64,000 nucleotides of DNA from a bacterium (lineage in GTDB: Bacteria > Bacillota > Clostridia > Oscillospirales > Acutalibacteraceae), in NCBI GenBank assembly GCA_020625875.1, contig JAHLAX010000032.1, positions 1 through 64,000 of the forward strand, in the 5' to 3' direction. The translations under genes were made by a program, and so were the position numbers. Positions 25,154-33,692 of the stretch are shown here, one piece after another; the stretch's first letter is position 1; each line of letters begins with the position of its first letter. The notes beneath the pieces were generated by a model. That model was not told the DNA's origin, did no database searches, and saw only the letters and a list, made by a program, of their open reading frames with translations.

Positions 25154-25333
25154 ATGGCAAAGGGAGCGATGAACGTCGTAAAAGGAATCGCGGGCGGTAT
25201 GATTGCGGGAATCGCGGTCGGCGCTGTCGGCAAAAGTGTGATTGACAAAAAGCCGAAGCTCAGAAAAAAGGCTAATAAGGCGATGAACGCAATGGGTCAG
25301 ATTATCGACACCGCGCAGTATATGTTTAAGTAA
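25154..25333 (+). CDS. Small Gly-rich protein (59 residues), not in the ORF track
   Basis: A perfect AGGAGGTGA ribosome site at 25141-25149 precedes ATG 25154, and the frame runs to TAA 25331-25333. The peptide starts MAKGAMNVVKGIAGGMIAGIA, with a short Gly/Ala-rich hydrophobic stretch (about residues 10-29) like a glycine-zipper helix. A basic stretch KKPKLRKKANK and an amphipathic end follow. It could be a small membrane-associated protein of YtxH type. Function is unknown. The excellent ribosome site and codon use like that of neighbours argue that it is real. Confidence 0.75.
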   Translation: MAKGAMNVVKGIAGGMIAGIAVGAVGKSVIDKKPKLRKKANKAMNAMGQIIDTAQYMFK

Positions 25334-25345
25334 GCAGTATGTGAA

Positions 25346-25537
25346 TCGGCTTCCCCCGCTGGGGGAAGCTGTCAGCGTAGCTGACCGATGAGGGGAAATT
25401 ATACATTTGGAAAATGTATAATTTCAGAAACAATGAGATAAATACAGACTTGCATATACGAATTTCTACATATGTCTTCCCTCATCCGCCTCGCTTTGCT
25501 CGGCACCTTCCCCAAACGTGGGAAGGCTTTTTTGTTT
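25346..25537. repeat. MITE-like inverted-repeat element, copy 2
   Basis: It has the same ends as the element at 10981: CTTCCCCCGCTGGGGGAAG with GACCGATGAGGGG on the left, and CCCTCATCCG, CACCTTCCCC, GGGAAGGCTTTTTT on the right. The middle differs and includes a perfect hairpin of AAATTATACATTT with AAATGTATAATTT. Its T-tailed right end may also terminate transcription of the small gene before it. Confidence 0.7.
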
Positions 25538-25652
25538 TTGTTAATAAATATGACGAATTAGCTTGATTAATAAATATGTTTCAAGTATAATGTTATGTGA
25601 AGAAGTGTTTACTTTTTTCACTATTCAAAAACTTTGGTCAGGGGGTGATGTT

Positions 25653-25892
25653 TTGGCTAAGAAAAAAATGATGAATAAACAACAGCTTTTAAAGGCTGTA
25701 GACAAAGCTAAAACAATCGCCGACCTGTTTAAGCTCGTTAAAGAGCAGAACATAAATATGCGTATGCACACACTTCCCAGCGCCAGCAACGTCGCTCCAA
25801 AGCGGCTGGAGCTTCGAAGCTTCCCTCCGGACTCAACTCACCTCGACAGGCTCAAAGCAGCTGTGAGGTTGACTGTAGAAAATACAAAGTAG
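25653..25892 (+). CDS. Small basic protein of unknown function
   Basis: The likely start is the TTG at 25653, because GGGGGTGAT lies just upstream; the open frame before it has no ribosome site. The product has 79 residues, starts with AKKKMMNKQQLLKAVDKAK, is Lys-rich and mostly helical, and has no signal peptide. It ends 12 bases before the esterase gene, so the two may share a transcript. The family was not recognised. Confidence 0.6.
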   Translation: MAKKKMMNKQQLLKAVDKAKTIADLFKLVKEQNINMRMHTLPSASNVAPKRLELRSFPPDSTHLDRLKAAVRLTVENTK

Positions 25893-25904
25893 CAGGTGAT
25901 TCCT

Positions 25905-27356
25905 ATGAAAAAAACAACAGCATTATTATTGGTACTGATACTCGCGCTCTCGGTTGTCGGCGTTTCGGCTCACACCAGCGCGCGCTTCAAAAACGGCGAC
26001 GTCAACCGCGACGGTGCTACAAAAATCCAGGACGCGAACCTGATTCAGCAGTCGCTCGTAGGTATGAAAACGCTTGACTGGCAACAGAATCAGCTCGCCG
26101 ATTATGATCTTAACGGGAATGTAAATATTTTGGACGTTACCGAAATACAGTTAATTCTTGTTAATGCAAAGAGCTCTCCCGAGGAAGCTCCCATTGTACC
26201 GGAAAAGGAGGTTCCGCCCGTGTCAAATACCCAGGTGAGTGATACAGTCAGAGTGTATTTCTCGAACAATAAGAACTGGTCGAATGTATATTTTTATGTG
26301 TATGACTCCTCGACAGAAGTTCCTAAGAAGGATTGGCCTGGCGATAAGATTACAACATATACCCCCAACGACAGCGGTGAAAACGTTTTTTACGCCGATG
26401 TTGATACAAGCAAGTATGACCGCATAATATTTACGGACGGCACAAATCAGACAGTGAACACCGCGTTGTGCAAGGCGAGCTCGGGCTTCTTTATTTCCAA
26501 CGACAGCAATAAATCCGCTATGATGGTAGGCACATACGCTTACACAGGAGCCGACAAAGGTAATCTGACTGAGCTCAATTTTGATTATCCGGGCGGCTAC
26601 AAAAAGAAGGTCTGGATCTGGACTCCCGCCGACTATAACCCTGAGGGTGAAAAGTACCGCACAATATATTTAACCGACGGTCAGAATCTTTTTGACAGCT
26701 ACCCGAACGGCCGCAAGCCTCCTTACGGCGGCTGGGAGGTAACAGACGCTGTTGAGTCTATGATGTCTAACGGCGGCAGAGGCGTTATAATTGTCGGTAT
26801 CGAGAACAAAACCTACCGCGATAACGAGCTCACTCCCAATATAGGCGAGCTTAATCCCGAGTTGTCGGCTGCCGATGCAAGAAGTTTTAAGGACGGAAAC
26901 GGCGCTCAGTTCGGCGACTTTGTAGTAAATTATGTAATGCCATATGTACAGGGCAATTACAACAGCTCCCGCGCTACCGCTGACAATATGATTTGCGGTT
27001 CAAGCTCGGGCGGAATAGAGTCCTTCTACATTGGAATGGAGTATAATGACAAGTTCGGTATGATTGGCGCGCTGTCGCCAGCGTTCCTGCTGTTTGACGA
27101 TTCTGTCTGGAACAGCTATCTCTCAAAATTCGACCTTGACTCGGATGATATGCCGAAGCTCTATCTTTTCAACGGAAACCACAAGGATGACTCTCTTGAG
27201 AGAAATCTTAAGGTTTACTGTGATGAAATGTACAACAGACTTAATAACGCGGGATACAAGAATATGACTTATGTTATTGAAGATGATTTTATGCATAACG
27301 AGGCGTATTGGAGGGTTATTTTCCCTGATTGTATTTCATATTTGTTGGGTATTTAG
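25905..27356 (+). CDS. Secreted esterase with N-terminal dockerin and CBM26-like module
   Basis: The start is ATG 25905 with AGGTGAT upstream (the GTG at 25896 lies within it), giving 483 residues. After the signal peptide comes a type I dockerin (about 30-90) with two calcium loops, DVNRDGATKIQD and DYDLNGNVNILD. A starch-binding CBM26-like domain follows (about 112-215, VRVYFSNNKNWSNVYFYVYD), then an esterase-D-type alpha/beta hydrolase (about 225-483). The nucleophile is in CGSSSGG (about residue 366), the likely acid Asp in the FNGNHKDD region, and His in MHNEAYW. The dockerin would dock it onto a cohesin-bearing scaffold. Substrate is probably an acylated or starch-linked glycan; that is inference. 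Confidence 0.88.
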   Translation: MKKTTALLLVLILALSVVGVSAHTSARFKNGDVNRDGATKIQDANLIQQSLVGMKTLDWQQNQLADYDLNGNVNILDVTEIQLILVNAKSSPEEAPIVPEKEVPPVSNTQVSDTVRVYFSNNKNWSNVYFYVYDSSTEVPKKDWPGDKITTYTPNDSGENVFYADVDTSKYDRIIFTDGTNQTVNTALCKASSGFFISNDSNKSAMMVGTYAYTGADKGNLTELNFDYPGGYKKKVWIWTPADYNPEGEKYRTIYLTDGQNLFDSYPNGRKPPYGGWEVTDAVESMMSNGGRGVIIVGIENKTYRDNELTPNIGELNPELSAADARSFKDGNGAQFGDFVVNYVMPYVQGNYNSSRATADNMICGSSSGGIESFYIGMEYNDKFGMIGALSPAFLLFDDSVWNSYLSKFDLDSDDMPKLYLFNGNHKDDSLERNLKVYCDEMYNRLNNAGYKNMTYVIEDDFMHNEAYWRVIFPDCISYLLGI

Positions 27357-27367
27357 TGTAATAAGAT

Positions 27368-27397
27368 AAGCGGCGGAGAAATCTGCCGCTTTTTTTG
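27368..27397 (+). terminator. Rho-independent terminator
   Basis: AAGCGGC (27368-27374) pairs with GCCGCTT (27385-27391), with further pairs inside the loop, followed by a run of T. Confidence 0.88.
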
Positions 27398-27508
27398 TAA
27401 AAAATGACAATTAAATTCATTTTACATCGTTAATTATAAAATAATAACCAGTTAAAACCTAGTGTTTTTGTTCACTTTGATAAAATTTTAAAATATCCTT
27501 AAAACTAC

Positions 27509-27537
27509 TTGTAAAACCGCATAAATAGTAGTAAAAT
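27509..27537 (+). promoter_or_regulatory. Promoter of the L,D-transpeptidase gene
   Basis: TTGTAA (27509-27514) and TAAAAT (27532-27537) are spaced 17 bases apart. Confidence 0.6.
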
Positions 27538-27594
27538 AGATTCTACAGTTTGTTATCTATTTTAATAATATATATGAAAGAGGGAACAATTTTT

Positions 27595-29265
27595 ATGAAG
27601 AAACTCATTTCAGTTGTTTTGGCTGTTCTCGTTTTCGCGTCAGTGGTTACGGTAGGCTTTACCGTATTCGCTACAGGAGGCACATCCTCTGATCTGAACG
27701 CGCCACAGTCAAGCAATTCGAATCCCGGAAACCCCACCGAGCAGACAATATATACGCCTGATACGGTTAAGGGTTTAGTAGCAACAAGCGTAAAGACTGG
27801 TTCGGTTGCTTTAAAATGGAATAAGAGTAAATATGCTACAAAGTATATTATCGGACGCGCTGTTGAAGCTGACAACGGAACAGTAGGCGCGTATAAGAGA
27901 TACGCTACCGTTACAAATACATCATTCAAAGAAAGCGGTTTGAAAGCGGGCAGGATTTATAAGTACAGAGTTTACGCCCGCCGCGTAAAGAACGGTGTAA
28001 CAACAGACGCCGACCCCTCTTCTATCGTTATTATGACGGTACCCCAGAAGGTAGCTAAATTAAAGGTTACGGGCAAAACCACAACCTCAATCACTCTCAG
28101 CTGGAGCAAGGTTCCGAACGCTTCTAAGTATCTGTTCTACAGAACAGGCGAGAAGCCCAGCGGCAAGGGCTACGGCAAGTATAAGCTCATCAAGACCTTT
28201 AAGGGTACAACAACTTCATATACTGACAAAAACCTCAACAGCGCGAGAATCTATAGATATAAGATAGTCGCTAATCGTACAAGAGCGGGCATCAGCAAGA
28301 ACAGCGGTGAGAAGGTTCTCAGAACAATCACTAAGCTTGAGACGCCCAAGAACTTCTCTAACAAGAAGGCTACAACGAATTCGATTACACTCTCTTGGTC
28401 TAAGGTTACCAGAGCGAGAAAGTACGAGCTATCCAGAAAGCCCGCGGGCAGCGGAAGCTTTAAGAAAATCGCGACGATTAAGAAAGCTTCATATACTGAT
28501 AAGTCAGTAACAAGCGGAGCTAACTACACATACAGAGTACGCGCTTTGCGCAAGGTTGGCGACAAGACTTATTACAGCAAATACGCTAAGATTTCTTCCT
28601 CAACTGCCGTAAACGGCGTTAAGGGTGTTACAACAAAATCTTACCTCAGACGCGCGCTTCTCCAGTGGAACGGCGTAAGCGGCGCTCAGGGCTATGACAT
28701 CTTTATTAATTCCAAGTATAAAGCTTCTACAACATATCCCAGATACTTATCCTGCAAGCTTAAGGCGGGCAAGGTTTATTCCTTCTCTATCAAGTCCTAC
28801 AAGACTGTAGGCGGCGAGAAGATTTACGGTACAAACAAGGTCGTTAAGGTTAAGATTAACGGCAAGGCTTACGGCAAAGCTCCTAAGGGCACTTGGGTAG
28901 AGGTTTGCACAGAGACTCAGGAACTTTATATGTATGTTAATAATAAGTTCTACCTCTCAACTCCTGTTGTTACTGGTAACGCGGGCGCTCTCGCTACAAC
29001 TCCTGGTTATCATCACGTTAACAGCAGACAATCGCCCTCAAGACTCAGAGGTTCTTACGGCGGCAGCTCATGGGATGTAACTGTTAACTACTGGCTCGGA
29101 TTTACATATGACGGTCAGGGTATCCACGATTCCACATGGCGCGGCGCTTACGGCGGCAACATCTATAAGGGCGACGGTTCACACGGCTGTGTAAACACTC
29201 CGCTCGATAAGGTTGCTAAGGTATACTCCAAAGGCTATGTAGGTATGCCTGTAATAGTTTACTAA
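27595..29265 (+). CDS. Secreted fibronectin III / L,D-transpeptidase (YkuD) protein
   Basis: The start is the ATG at 27595 with AGAGGG upstream, giving 556 residues. A signal peptide is followed by four or five fibronectin type III domains (about 60-430; each has a version of VPNASKYLFYRTG and TSYTDKNLNSARIYRYKIVA). The C-terminal YkuD domain (about 435-556) carries the catalytic motif GIHDS...GSHGCVN with the nucleophilic Cys near residue 531. Such enzymes make 3-3 peptidoglycan cross-links or attach proteins to the wall. The protein sits alone, with its own promoter and terminator. Confidence 0.92.
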   Translation: MKKLISVVLAVLVFASVVTVGFTVFATGGTSSDLNAPQSSNSNPGNPTEQTIYTPDTVKGLVATSVKTGSVALKWNKSKYATKYIIGRAVEADNGTVGAYKRYATVTNTSFKESGLKAGRIYKYRVYARRVKNGVTTDADPSSIVIMTVPQKVAKLKVTGKTTTSITLSWSKVPNASKYLFYRTGEKPSGKGYGKYKLIKTFKGTTTSYTDKNLNSARIYRYKIVANRTRAGISKNSGEKVLRTITKLETPKNFSNKKATTNSITLSWSKVTRARKYELSRKPAGSGSFKKIATIKKASYTDKSVTSGANYTYRVRALRKVGDKTYYSKYAKISSSTAVNGVKGVTTKSYLRRALLQWNGVSGAQGYDIFINSKYKASTTYPRYLSCKLKAGKVYSFSIKSYKTVGGEKIYGTNKVVKVKINGKAYGKAPKGTWVEVCTETQELYMYVNNKFYLSTPVVTGNAGALATTPGYHHVNSRQSPSRLRGSYGGSSWDVTVNYWLGFTYDGQGIHDSTWRGAYGGNIYKGDGSHGCVNTPLDKVAKVYSKGYVGMPVIVY

Positions 29266-29274
29266 TACAAATCA

Positions 29275-29303
29275 AAAGGCTGAGCTTTTGCTCAGCCTTT
29301 TTT
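29275..29303 (+). terminator. Rho-independent terminator
   Basis: AAAGGCTGAGC (29275-29285) pairs perfectly with GCTCAGCCTTT (29290-29300) around TTTT, followed by more T. A heptamer-type tract (AGTTGTCAGTATTTAGTAATC) follows directly. Confidence 0.95.
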
Positions 29304-29327
29304 AGTTGTCAGTATTTAGTAATCCGA

Positions 29328-30104
29328 TTATTGACTACTGTCAACTGCTCTCATTTTTCCCTGAATATCAGTTGTGTAGTCGCCTTTCAGCAGCAGTTTT
29401 GAGATGGGGACAATCTTAAAGCCCTTTGATTTTATCGCTTCAATCACTTTCGGCAGAGCGGTCGGCGTGTTTGTCGCTCCGTTGTGGAGCAGAATGATTG
29501 AGCCGTTCTCAAGCTTGCTTACGCAGTTTTGCACGATCTGCTCGGCGCTCGGATCCTTCCAGTCGAGACTGTCGATGTTCCACTGAACGCAGTACATATC
29601 AAGTGAGTTTACAGCTTCAACTACATCGTTGTTATAGTCGCCGTAGGGCGGACGAAACAGGGTAGGGGACTTGCCCGTCAGCTTTTTTATTTCCTTATTG
29701 CAATCCGTCAGTTCCTTTGTCATATCGGTCGCCCCGAGCTGAGTCATATAAGGGTGAGTGGAGCTGTGATTACCGATGTCGTGCCCCTTTTCGGCAATCT
29801 TTTTGACCGAATCGGGGTATTTTTTTACCCAGTCGCCGACAAGGAAGAAAGTGGTTTTGACGTTGTTTTCATCCAGTATGTCGAGCAGAGTGTCGGTCTG
29901 TTCGTTGCCCCACGCCGCGTCAAACGAGATTGCGCACTCCTTTTTATCACTGTCAACGCAGTAAATCGGAATCTTTCTGTCGGTTGACGCGGTCTGAACC
30001 GCTCTTGTCGCGGTATCCATACCAATCGCCAGCGCGCCTATCCCCAATATGACGCATATAAACAGAATCAAAAGACTTCTCTTCGTAAGTATCAAGAAAC
30101 GCAT
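29328..30104 (-). CDS. pdaB: PdaB-like polysaccharide deacetylase
   Basis: The start is the ATG at 30104 because GGTGAT lies just before it; the longer frame upstream runs through a terminator hairpin. The 258-residue protein has one N-terminal membrane helix and a NodB-homology domain. Its motifs are visible: DAAWGN with the catalytic Asp, the metal-binding His pair in HSSTHPYM, RPPYGDYN, SLDWKDP and ILLHN. It best matches PdaB of sporulating Firmicutes, which acts on spore cortex or wall glycan. The gene stands at the end of the cysS-side minus-strand run but is separated from it by a terminator. Confidence 0.85.
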   Translation of the reverse strand: MRFLILTKRSLLILFICVILGIGALAIGMDTATRAVQTASTDRKIPIYCVDSDKKECAISFDAAWGNEQTDTLLDILDENNVKTTFFLVGDWVKKYPDSVKKIAEKGHDIGNHSSTHPYMTQLGATDMTKELTDCNKEIKKLTGKSPTLFRPPYGDYNNDVVEAVNSLDMYCVQWNIDSLDWKDPSAEQIVQNCVSKLENGSIILLHNGATNTPTALPKVIEAIKSKGFKIVPISKLLLKGDYTTDIQGKMRAVDSSQ

Positions 30105-30148
30105 ATTATCACCGATAAAAGATATGCAGGCAAGTGACGACATATGAT

Positions 30149-30178
30149 AAAAAAGGGGCTGACTCAAAAGTCAGCCCC
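30149..30178 (-). terminator. Rho-independent terminator of cysS
   Basis: On the minus strand, GGGGCTGACT pairs perfectly with AGTCAGCCCC (30155-30164 and 30169-30178) around a 4-base loop, followed by six T residues. Confidence 0.93.
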
Positions 30179-30200
30179 GTTGATTGTTTATTATTAGTTG

Positions 30201-31592
30201 TTAGAGCTTCTCCCACTTGATGCCGTCGGGAGTGTCGATGAGCTTGATGTTTCTTGCGGCGAGCTCGTCGCGGATTTTGTCGGCGGTCGCCCAGTCCTTG
30301 TTCTTTCGGGCTTCCTGACGTTTGGCGATGAGCGCCTCAATTTCGCTGTCTATGTCGTCAGCTTCTTCAGCTTTGCTGTCGAGCAGTCCGAGACTCAATA
30401 CTTTTTCAAACTGTTCGATAACATAGCGCTTTGTGGCGTCGTTCGCGTCCGCCTTAAGCACATCATAGAGAGCTGTTATGGCGAGAGAGGTGTTGAGGTC
30501 GTTGTCGAGCGCTTCTCTGAATTTGGCGTCGAGCTCCTCAGCCTTAGCCTTATCGACCTCGCCGTCAGCCTTAAGCGCGGCTACACGCTTTTGGAGCTTG
30601 TCGTATGCCTTGGCTGTATTGTCGAGACTTTCATATGAGAAGGTGAGAGGCTTGCGGTAGTGGCTCTGCAGACAGAACATACGGTACACAAGCGGATTGT
30701 ATCCCTTTTCCTCAAGCAGAGAAACGGTTAAGAACTCGCCCTTTGATTTGCTCATCTTGCCGCGCGCGTCGTTTAGGTGAAGCACGTGGAACCAGTAATT
30801 GCACCACTTGTGACCGAGGAACGCCTCGCTCTGGGCGATTTCGTTTGTGTGGTGGGGAAAAGCGTTGTCAACGCCGCCGCAGTGGATGTCGAGGTATTCG
30901 CCGTTGTGCTTGATGCTGATTGAGGAACATTCGATATGCCAGCCTGGGTATCCTACGCCCCAAGGAGAATCCCATTTGAGCGCCTGGTCTTCAAATTTAG
31001 ACTTTGTAAACCACAGCACAAAGTCGGTTTTGTTGCGCTTGTTTTCGTCCTCGGTTACGTCCTCGCGCACGCCCACATCAAGGTCGTCGGCGTTCATATT
31101 GCCGAAAACATAGTATTCGTCGAGCTTAGAGGTGTCAAAATAAACGTTGCCGCCCGCGAAATAGGCGTAGCCCTTGTCCATAAGCGCCTGTACCATATTG
31201 ATGAACTCGTCAATGCAGTTTGTCGCGGGTTCAACTACATCGGGAGTTTTTATGTTGAGCTTTTTGCAGTCGTCAAAGAAAGCATCTGTGTAGAACTTCG
31301 CGATTTCCATAACCGTCTTGTGCTCGCGCTTAGCGCCCTCAACCATCTTGTCATCGCCTGTGTCGGCGTCAGAGGTGAGGTGACCTACATCCGTGATATT
31401 CATAACACGCTTGACGTCATAGCCCGCGTAGCGCAGGTACTTTTCGAGCACATCCTCCATAATATAGGTGCGAAGGTTGCCGATGTGCGCGTAGTGATAT
31501 ACGGTGGGACCGCAGGTATACATATTAACCTTGCCCTCGGTGAAGGGCACAAAGTCCATTTTCTTTTGACCTAAAGTGTTATATAGTTCCAT
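30201..31592 (-). CDS. cysS: Cysteinyl-tRNA synthetase
   Basis: CysS charges tRNA-Cys with cysteine. The 463 residues match the family. The zinc- and substrate-binding MYTCGPTVY, the HIGH-like HIGN in YHYAHIGNLRTYI, WHIECSS and the KMSKS loop in RGKMSKSKGEF are all present. The ribosome site AAGGAG is well placed. The 5' gap holds a half copy of the GGGGAAGG-type MITE, and the gene ends in a strong terminator. pgsA lies upstream in the same direction. Confidence 0.98.
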   Translation of the reverse strand: MELYNTLGQKKMDFVPFTEGKVNMYTCGPTVYHYAHIGNLRTYIMEDVLEKYLRYAGYDVKRVMNITDVGHLTSDADTGDDKMVEGAKREHKTVMEIAKFYTDAFFDDCKKLNIKTPDVVEPATNCIDEFINMVQALMDKGYAYFAGGNVYFDTSKLDEYYVFGNMNADDLDVGVREDVTEDENKRNKTDFVLWFTKSKFEDQALKWDSPWGVGYPGWHIECSSISIKHNGEYLDIHCGGVDNAFPHHTNEIAQSEAFLGHKWCNYWFHVLHLNDARGKMSKSKGEFLTVSLLEEKGYNPLVYRMFCLQSHYRKPLTFSYESLDNTAKAYDKLQKRVAALKADGEVDKAKAEELDAKFREALDNDLNTSLAITALYDVLKADANDATKRYVIEQFEKVLSLGLLDSKAEEADDIDSEIEALIAKRQEARKNKDWATADKIRDELAARNIKLIDTPDGIKWEKL

Positions 31593-31610
31593 TTCTTACT
31601 CCTTCCTTAT

Positions 31611-31676
31611 AAAAGCCTTCCCCCTTTTGGGGAAGGTGGGCAAATCGTTATTAACGATTTGGTCGGATGAGGGCAT
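31611..31676. repeat. Half copy of the MITE-like element (copy 3)
   Basis: AAGCCTTCCCCCTTTTGGGG and the following AAGGTGGGC match the reverse complement of the right end of the element at 10981, and GGTCGGATGAGGG matches its inner part. Between them lies a small hairpin (AAATCGTTATTAACGATTT). The other half is missing. Confidence 0.65.
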
Positions 31677-31687
31677 TGGAGATTGTT

Positions 31688-32299
31688 TTATTTCATACTA
31701 ATAAACTCTTTGTTATCTCTGAGATAAATCACGCCCGAAATCATACAGAAAACCGTTGAAATCCAAAGCGCGATTTCACCAATCAAATAAAAAATAAAGT
31801 CAAGATTATAAGCGGCTATAAGCCCGATGCTGTATTCAGTCGGTATAGTCGGGAAGGCTATATTAATGACCTCAAGCACTATCTGAAGTACAAAAATAAT
31901 TATAATCGCGGCTATTTGAGTGACAGTTTTAATTTTGCCCCAGATATTAGCGGCGACGACTTTGCCCTCGCTTGCCGCCGAGAGGCGCACAGACATAACC
32001 GCGAATTCTCTGAACAGTACAATAATCACGATTACGCAGTCGCAAAGTCCGAGCTGGACCATACATAAAAGCGCCGCTGATACCAGTATCTTGTCAGCGA
32101 GCGGGTCCGAGAACTTGCCGAAGTTTGTGACGAGGTTTCTTTTTCTCGCGATTTTGCCGTCAAATAAATCCGTTAAGCTCGCCGCGCCGAAAAACGCGAG
32201 CGCGACAAGATAATGCAGCGGAAAAGGAATCAGCATAGCCGCTACAAAAAACGGTACAAGTATTATTCTTAATAATGTAAGTTTGTTGGGTAGATTCAT
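31688..32299 (-). CDS. pgsA: Phosphatidylglycerophosphate synthase
   Basis: PgsA joins CDP-diacylglycerol and glycerol-3-phosphate, the first committed step to phosphatidylglycerol. The 203-residue membrane protein carries the CDP-alcohol phosphotransferase motif LFDGKIARKRNLVTNFGKFSDPLAD. It has about six hydrophobic segments and starts MNLPNKLTLLRIILVP as usual. The ribosome site is GGAGAA. It lies between rimO and cysS, a common Firmicutes arrangement near recA. Confidence 0.95.
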   Translation of the reverse strand: MNLPNKLTLLRIILVPFFVAAMLIPFPLHYLVALAFFGAASLTDLFDGKIARKRNLVTNFGKFSDPLADKILVSAALLCMVQLGLCDCVIVIIVLFREFAVMSVRLSAASEGKVVAANIWGKIKTVTQIAAIIIIFVLQIVLEVINIAFPTIPTEYSIGLIAAYNLDFIFYLIGEIALWISTVFCMISGVIYLRDNKEFISMK

Positions 32300-32327
32300 C
32301 TTTTCTCCATAATTGTTAATTGCTAAC

Positions 32328-32354
32328 GGGAGCGGCAGGAGCAGCTCCCCTACA
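32328..32354. repeat. Short palindromic repeat, copy 2
   Basis: GGGAGCGGCAGGAGCAGCTC begins the second copy of the 27-base motif at 23056-23082. It directly abuts the stop codon of rimO. Confidence 0.6.
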
Positions 32355-33692
32355 TTAATTTATCATTTCTCCGACTGGGTCAATTCCGAGACAGTCGGTG
32401 ATTTTTACTTTTACAAAGTCGCCTTCGCTCGGCTTATTATCTGCCGCTGTAAAGAAAACGTTGCCGTCAACCTCGGGACAATCGCCCGCGGTTCTTCCGA
32501 AGAAGCACTCGGCGTATTTGTCAAAGCCCTCAACAAGAACTTCGACTTCTTTACCGACCATAGCCTCGGCGTATTCCTCCATAATGAGCTGTTGCTGTTC
32601 CGAGATAATCTCGGCGCGGCGAAGCTTAACTTCCTCATCAATTTGGTCGGGGAGCTTGGCGGCGGGGGTGTTTTCCTCCTGAGAGTAGGGGAAGCATCCC
32701 ATACGCTGAAACTTCATTTCTTTTACAAATTCACACAGCTCCTCGAACTGTTCCTCACTCTCCCCAGGGAAGCCCGCGATGAAGGTGGAGCGAAGTGTTA
32801 TGTCGGGGATTCTCTCTTTGATTTTATTCAGCAGATTTGTCAGGTATTCACGACTGCCCTTGCGGTTCATACGCTTAAGAACCTCAGCGCTGCAGTGCTG
32901 TAAGGGTAAATCTAGGTATTTTACTATCTTGTCCTCGGTCGCGATTACGTCAATCAGCTCGTCGGTTATCCTCTCGGGATAGCAGTAGAGCACGCGCACC
33001 CATCTGAGTTCGTCGATTTTACAAATCTCCCTCAAAAGCTCGGGGAGCATCGGTTTTCCGTAAATATCGTTGCCGTAGTACGAGGTGTCCTGAGCGATGA
33101 GTATAAGCTCTCTGACTCCGCCGTCGGCGAGCCACCGCGCCTCTTTTACAAGGTTTTCTATACTGCGGCTGCGATAGCGTCCGCGAATCATCGGGATAGC
33201 GCAGTAGGTGCAGTGGTTGTCGCAACCCTCGGCGATTTTGAGATAAGCGTAATGTCTGGGCGTGCTCTGGATTCGCTCGCCCTCCAGCTCAAGCTCCTCT
33301 TTCGGCGGAAAAACCTCTTGTCTTTCACCGTTTAGCGCGTTTGTGATTATCTCGGCAATTTTGTCGTTAGCGCCCAAGCCTAAACAAGCGTCAACCTCGG
33401 GCAGCTGTTCCATTACCTCGTTCTGGTATCTTTCGGCGAGACAGCCCGTAACAATCAGGCATTTGATTTTGCCCTCTTTTTTCAGCTCGGCGAGCTCGAG
33501 AATTTCCTCGATGCTCTCCTGCTTCGCGGGCTCTATAAAAGCGCAGGTGTTTATAATCGCCGCGTCTGACATAGCAACGTCCTCGACGATTTCAAAGTGC
33601 TCTTTATCCTTATTCAGTTTTGCGAGCAGCATTTCGGCGTCTACGCGGTTCTTCGCGCAGCCGAGCGATACTATTCCTACTTTATATTTCAT
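32355..33692 (-). CDS. rimO: Ribosomal protein S12 methylthiotransferase
   Basis: RimO adds a methylthio group to an aspartate of ribosomal protein S12. The 445-residue protein has the N-terminal UPF0004 domain (GIVSLGCAKNRVDAE) with three cluster Cys residues. Its radical-SAM centre is CDNHCTYCAIP at about residues 157-167, and a TRAM domain ends the protein (KEVEVLVEGFDK). The start has AGAGG upstream. It overlaps the end of recX by 11 bases, so translation is coupled with recX. Confidence 0.95.
   Translation of the reverse strand: MKYKVGIVSLGCAKNRVDAEMLLAKLNKDKEHFEIVEDVAMSDAAIINTCAFIEPAKQESIEEILELAELKKEGKIKCLIVTGCLAERYQNEVMEQLPEVDACLGLGANDKIAEIITNALNGERQEVFPPKEELELEGERIQSTPRHYAYLKIAEGCDNHCTYCAIPMIRGRYRSRSIENLVKEARWLADGGVRELILIAQDTSYYGNDIYGKPMLPELLREICKIDELRWVRVLYCYPERITDELIDVIATEDKIVKYLDLPLQHCSAEVLKRMNRKGSREYLTNLLNKIKERIPDITLRSTFIAGFPGESEEQFEELCEFVKEMKFQRMGCFPYSQEENTPAAKLPDQIDEEVKLRRAEIISEQQQLIMEEYAEAMVGKEVEVLVEGFDKYAECFFGRTAGDCPEVDGNVFFTAADNKPSEGDFVKVKITDCLGIDPVGEMIN

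Noticed and set aside
30936-31574. 212-residue plus-strand ORF inside cysS
   Set aside because: It lies wholly antisense to cysS and has no support of its own.
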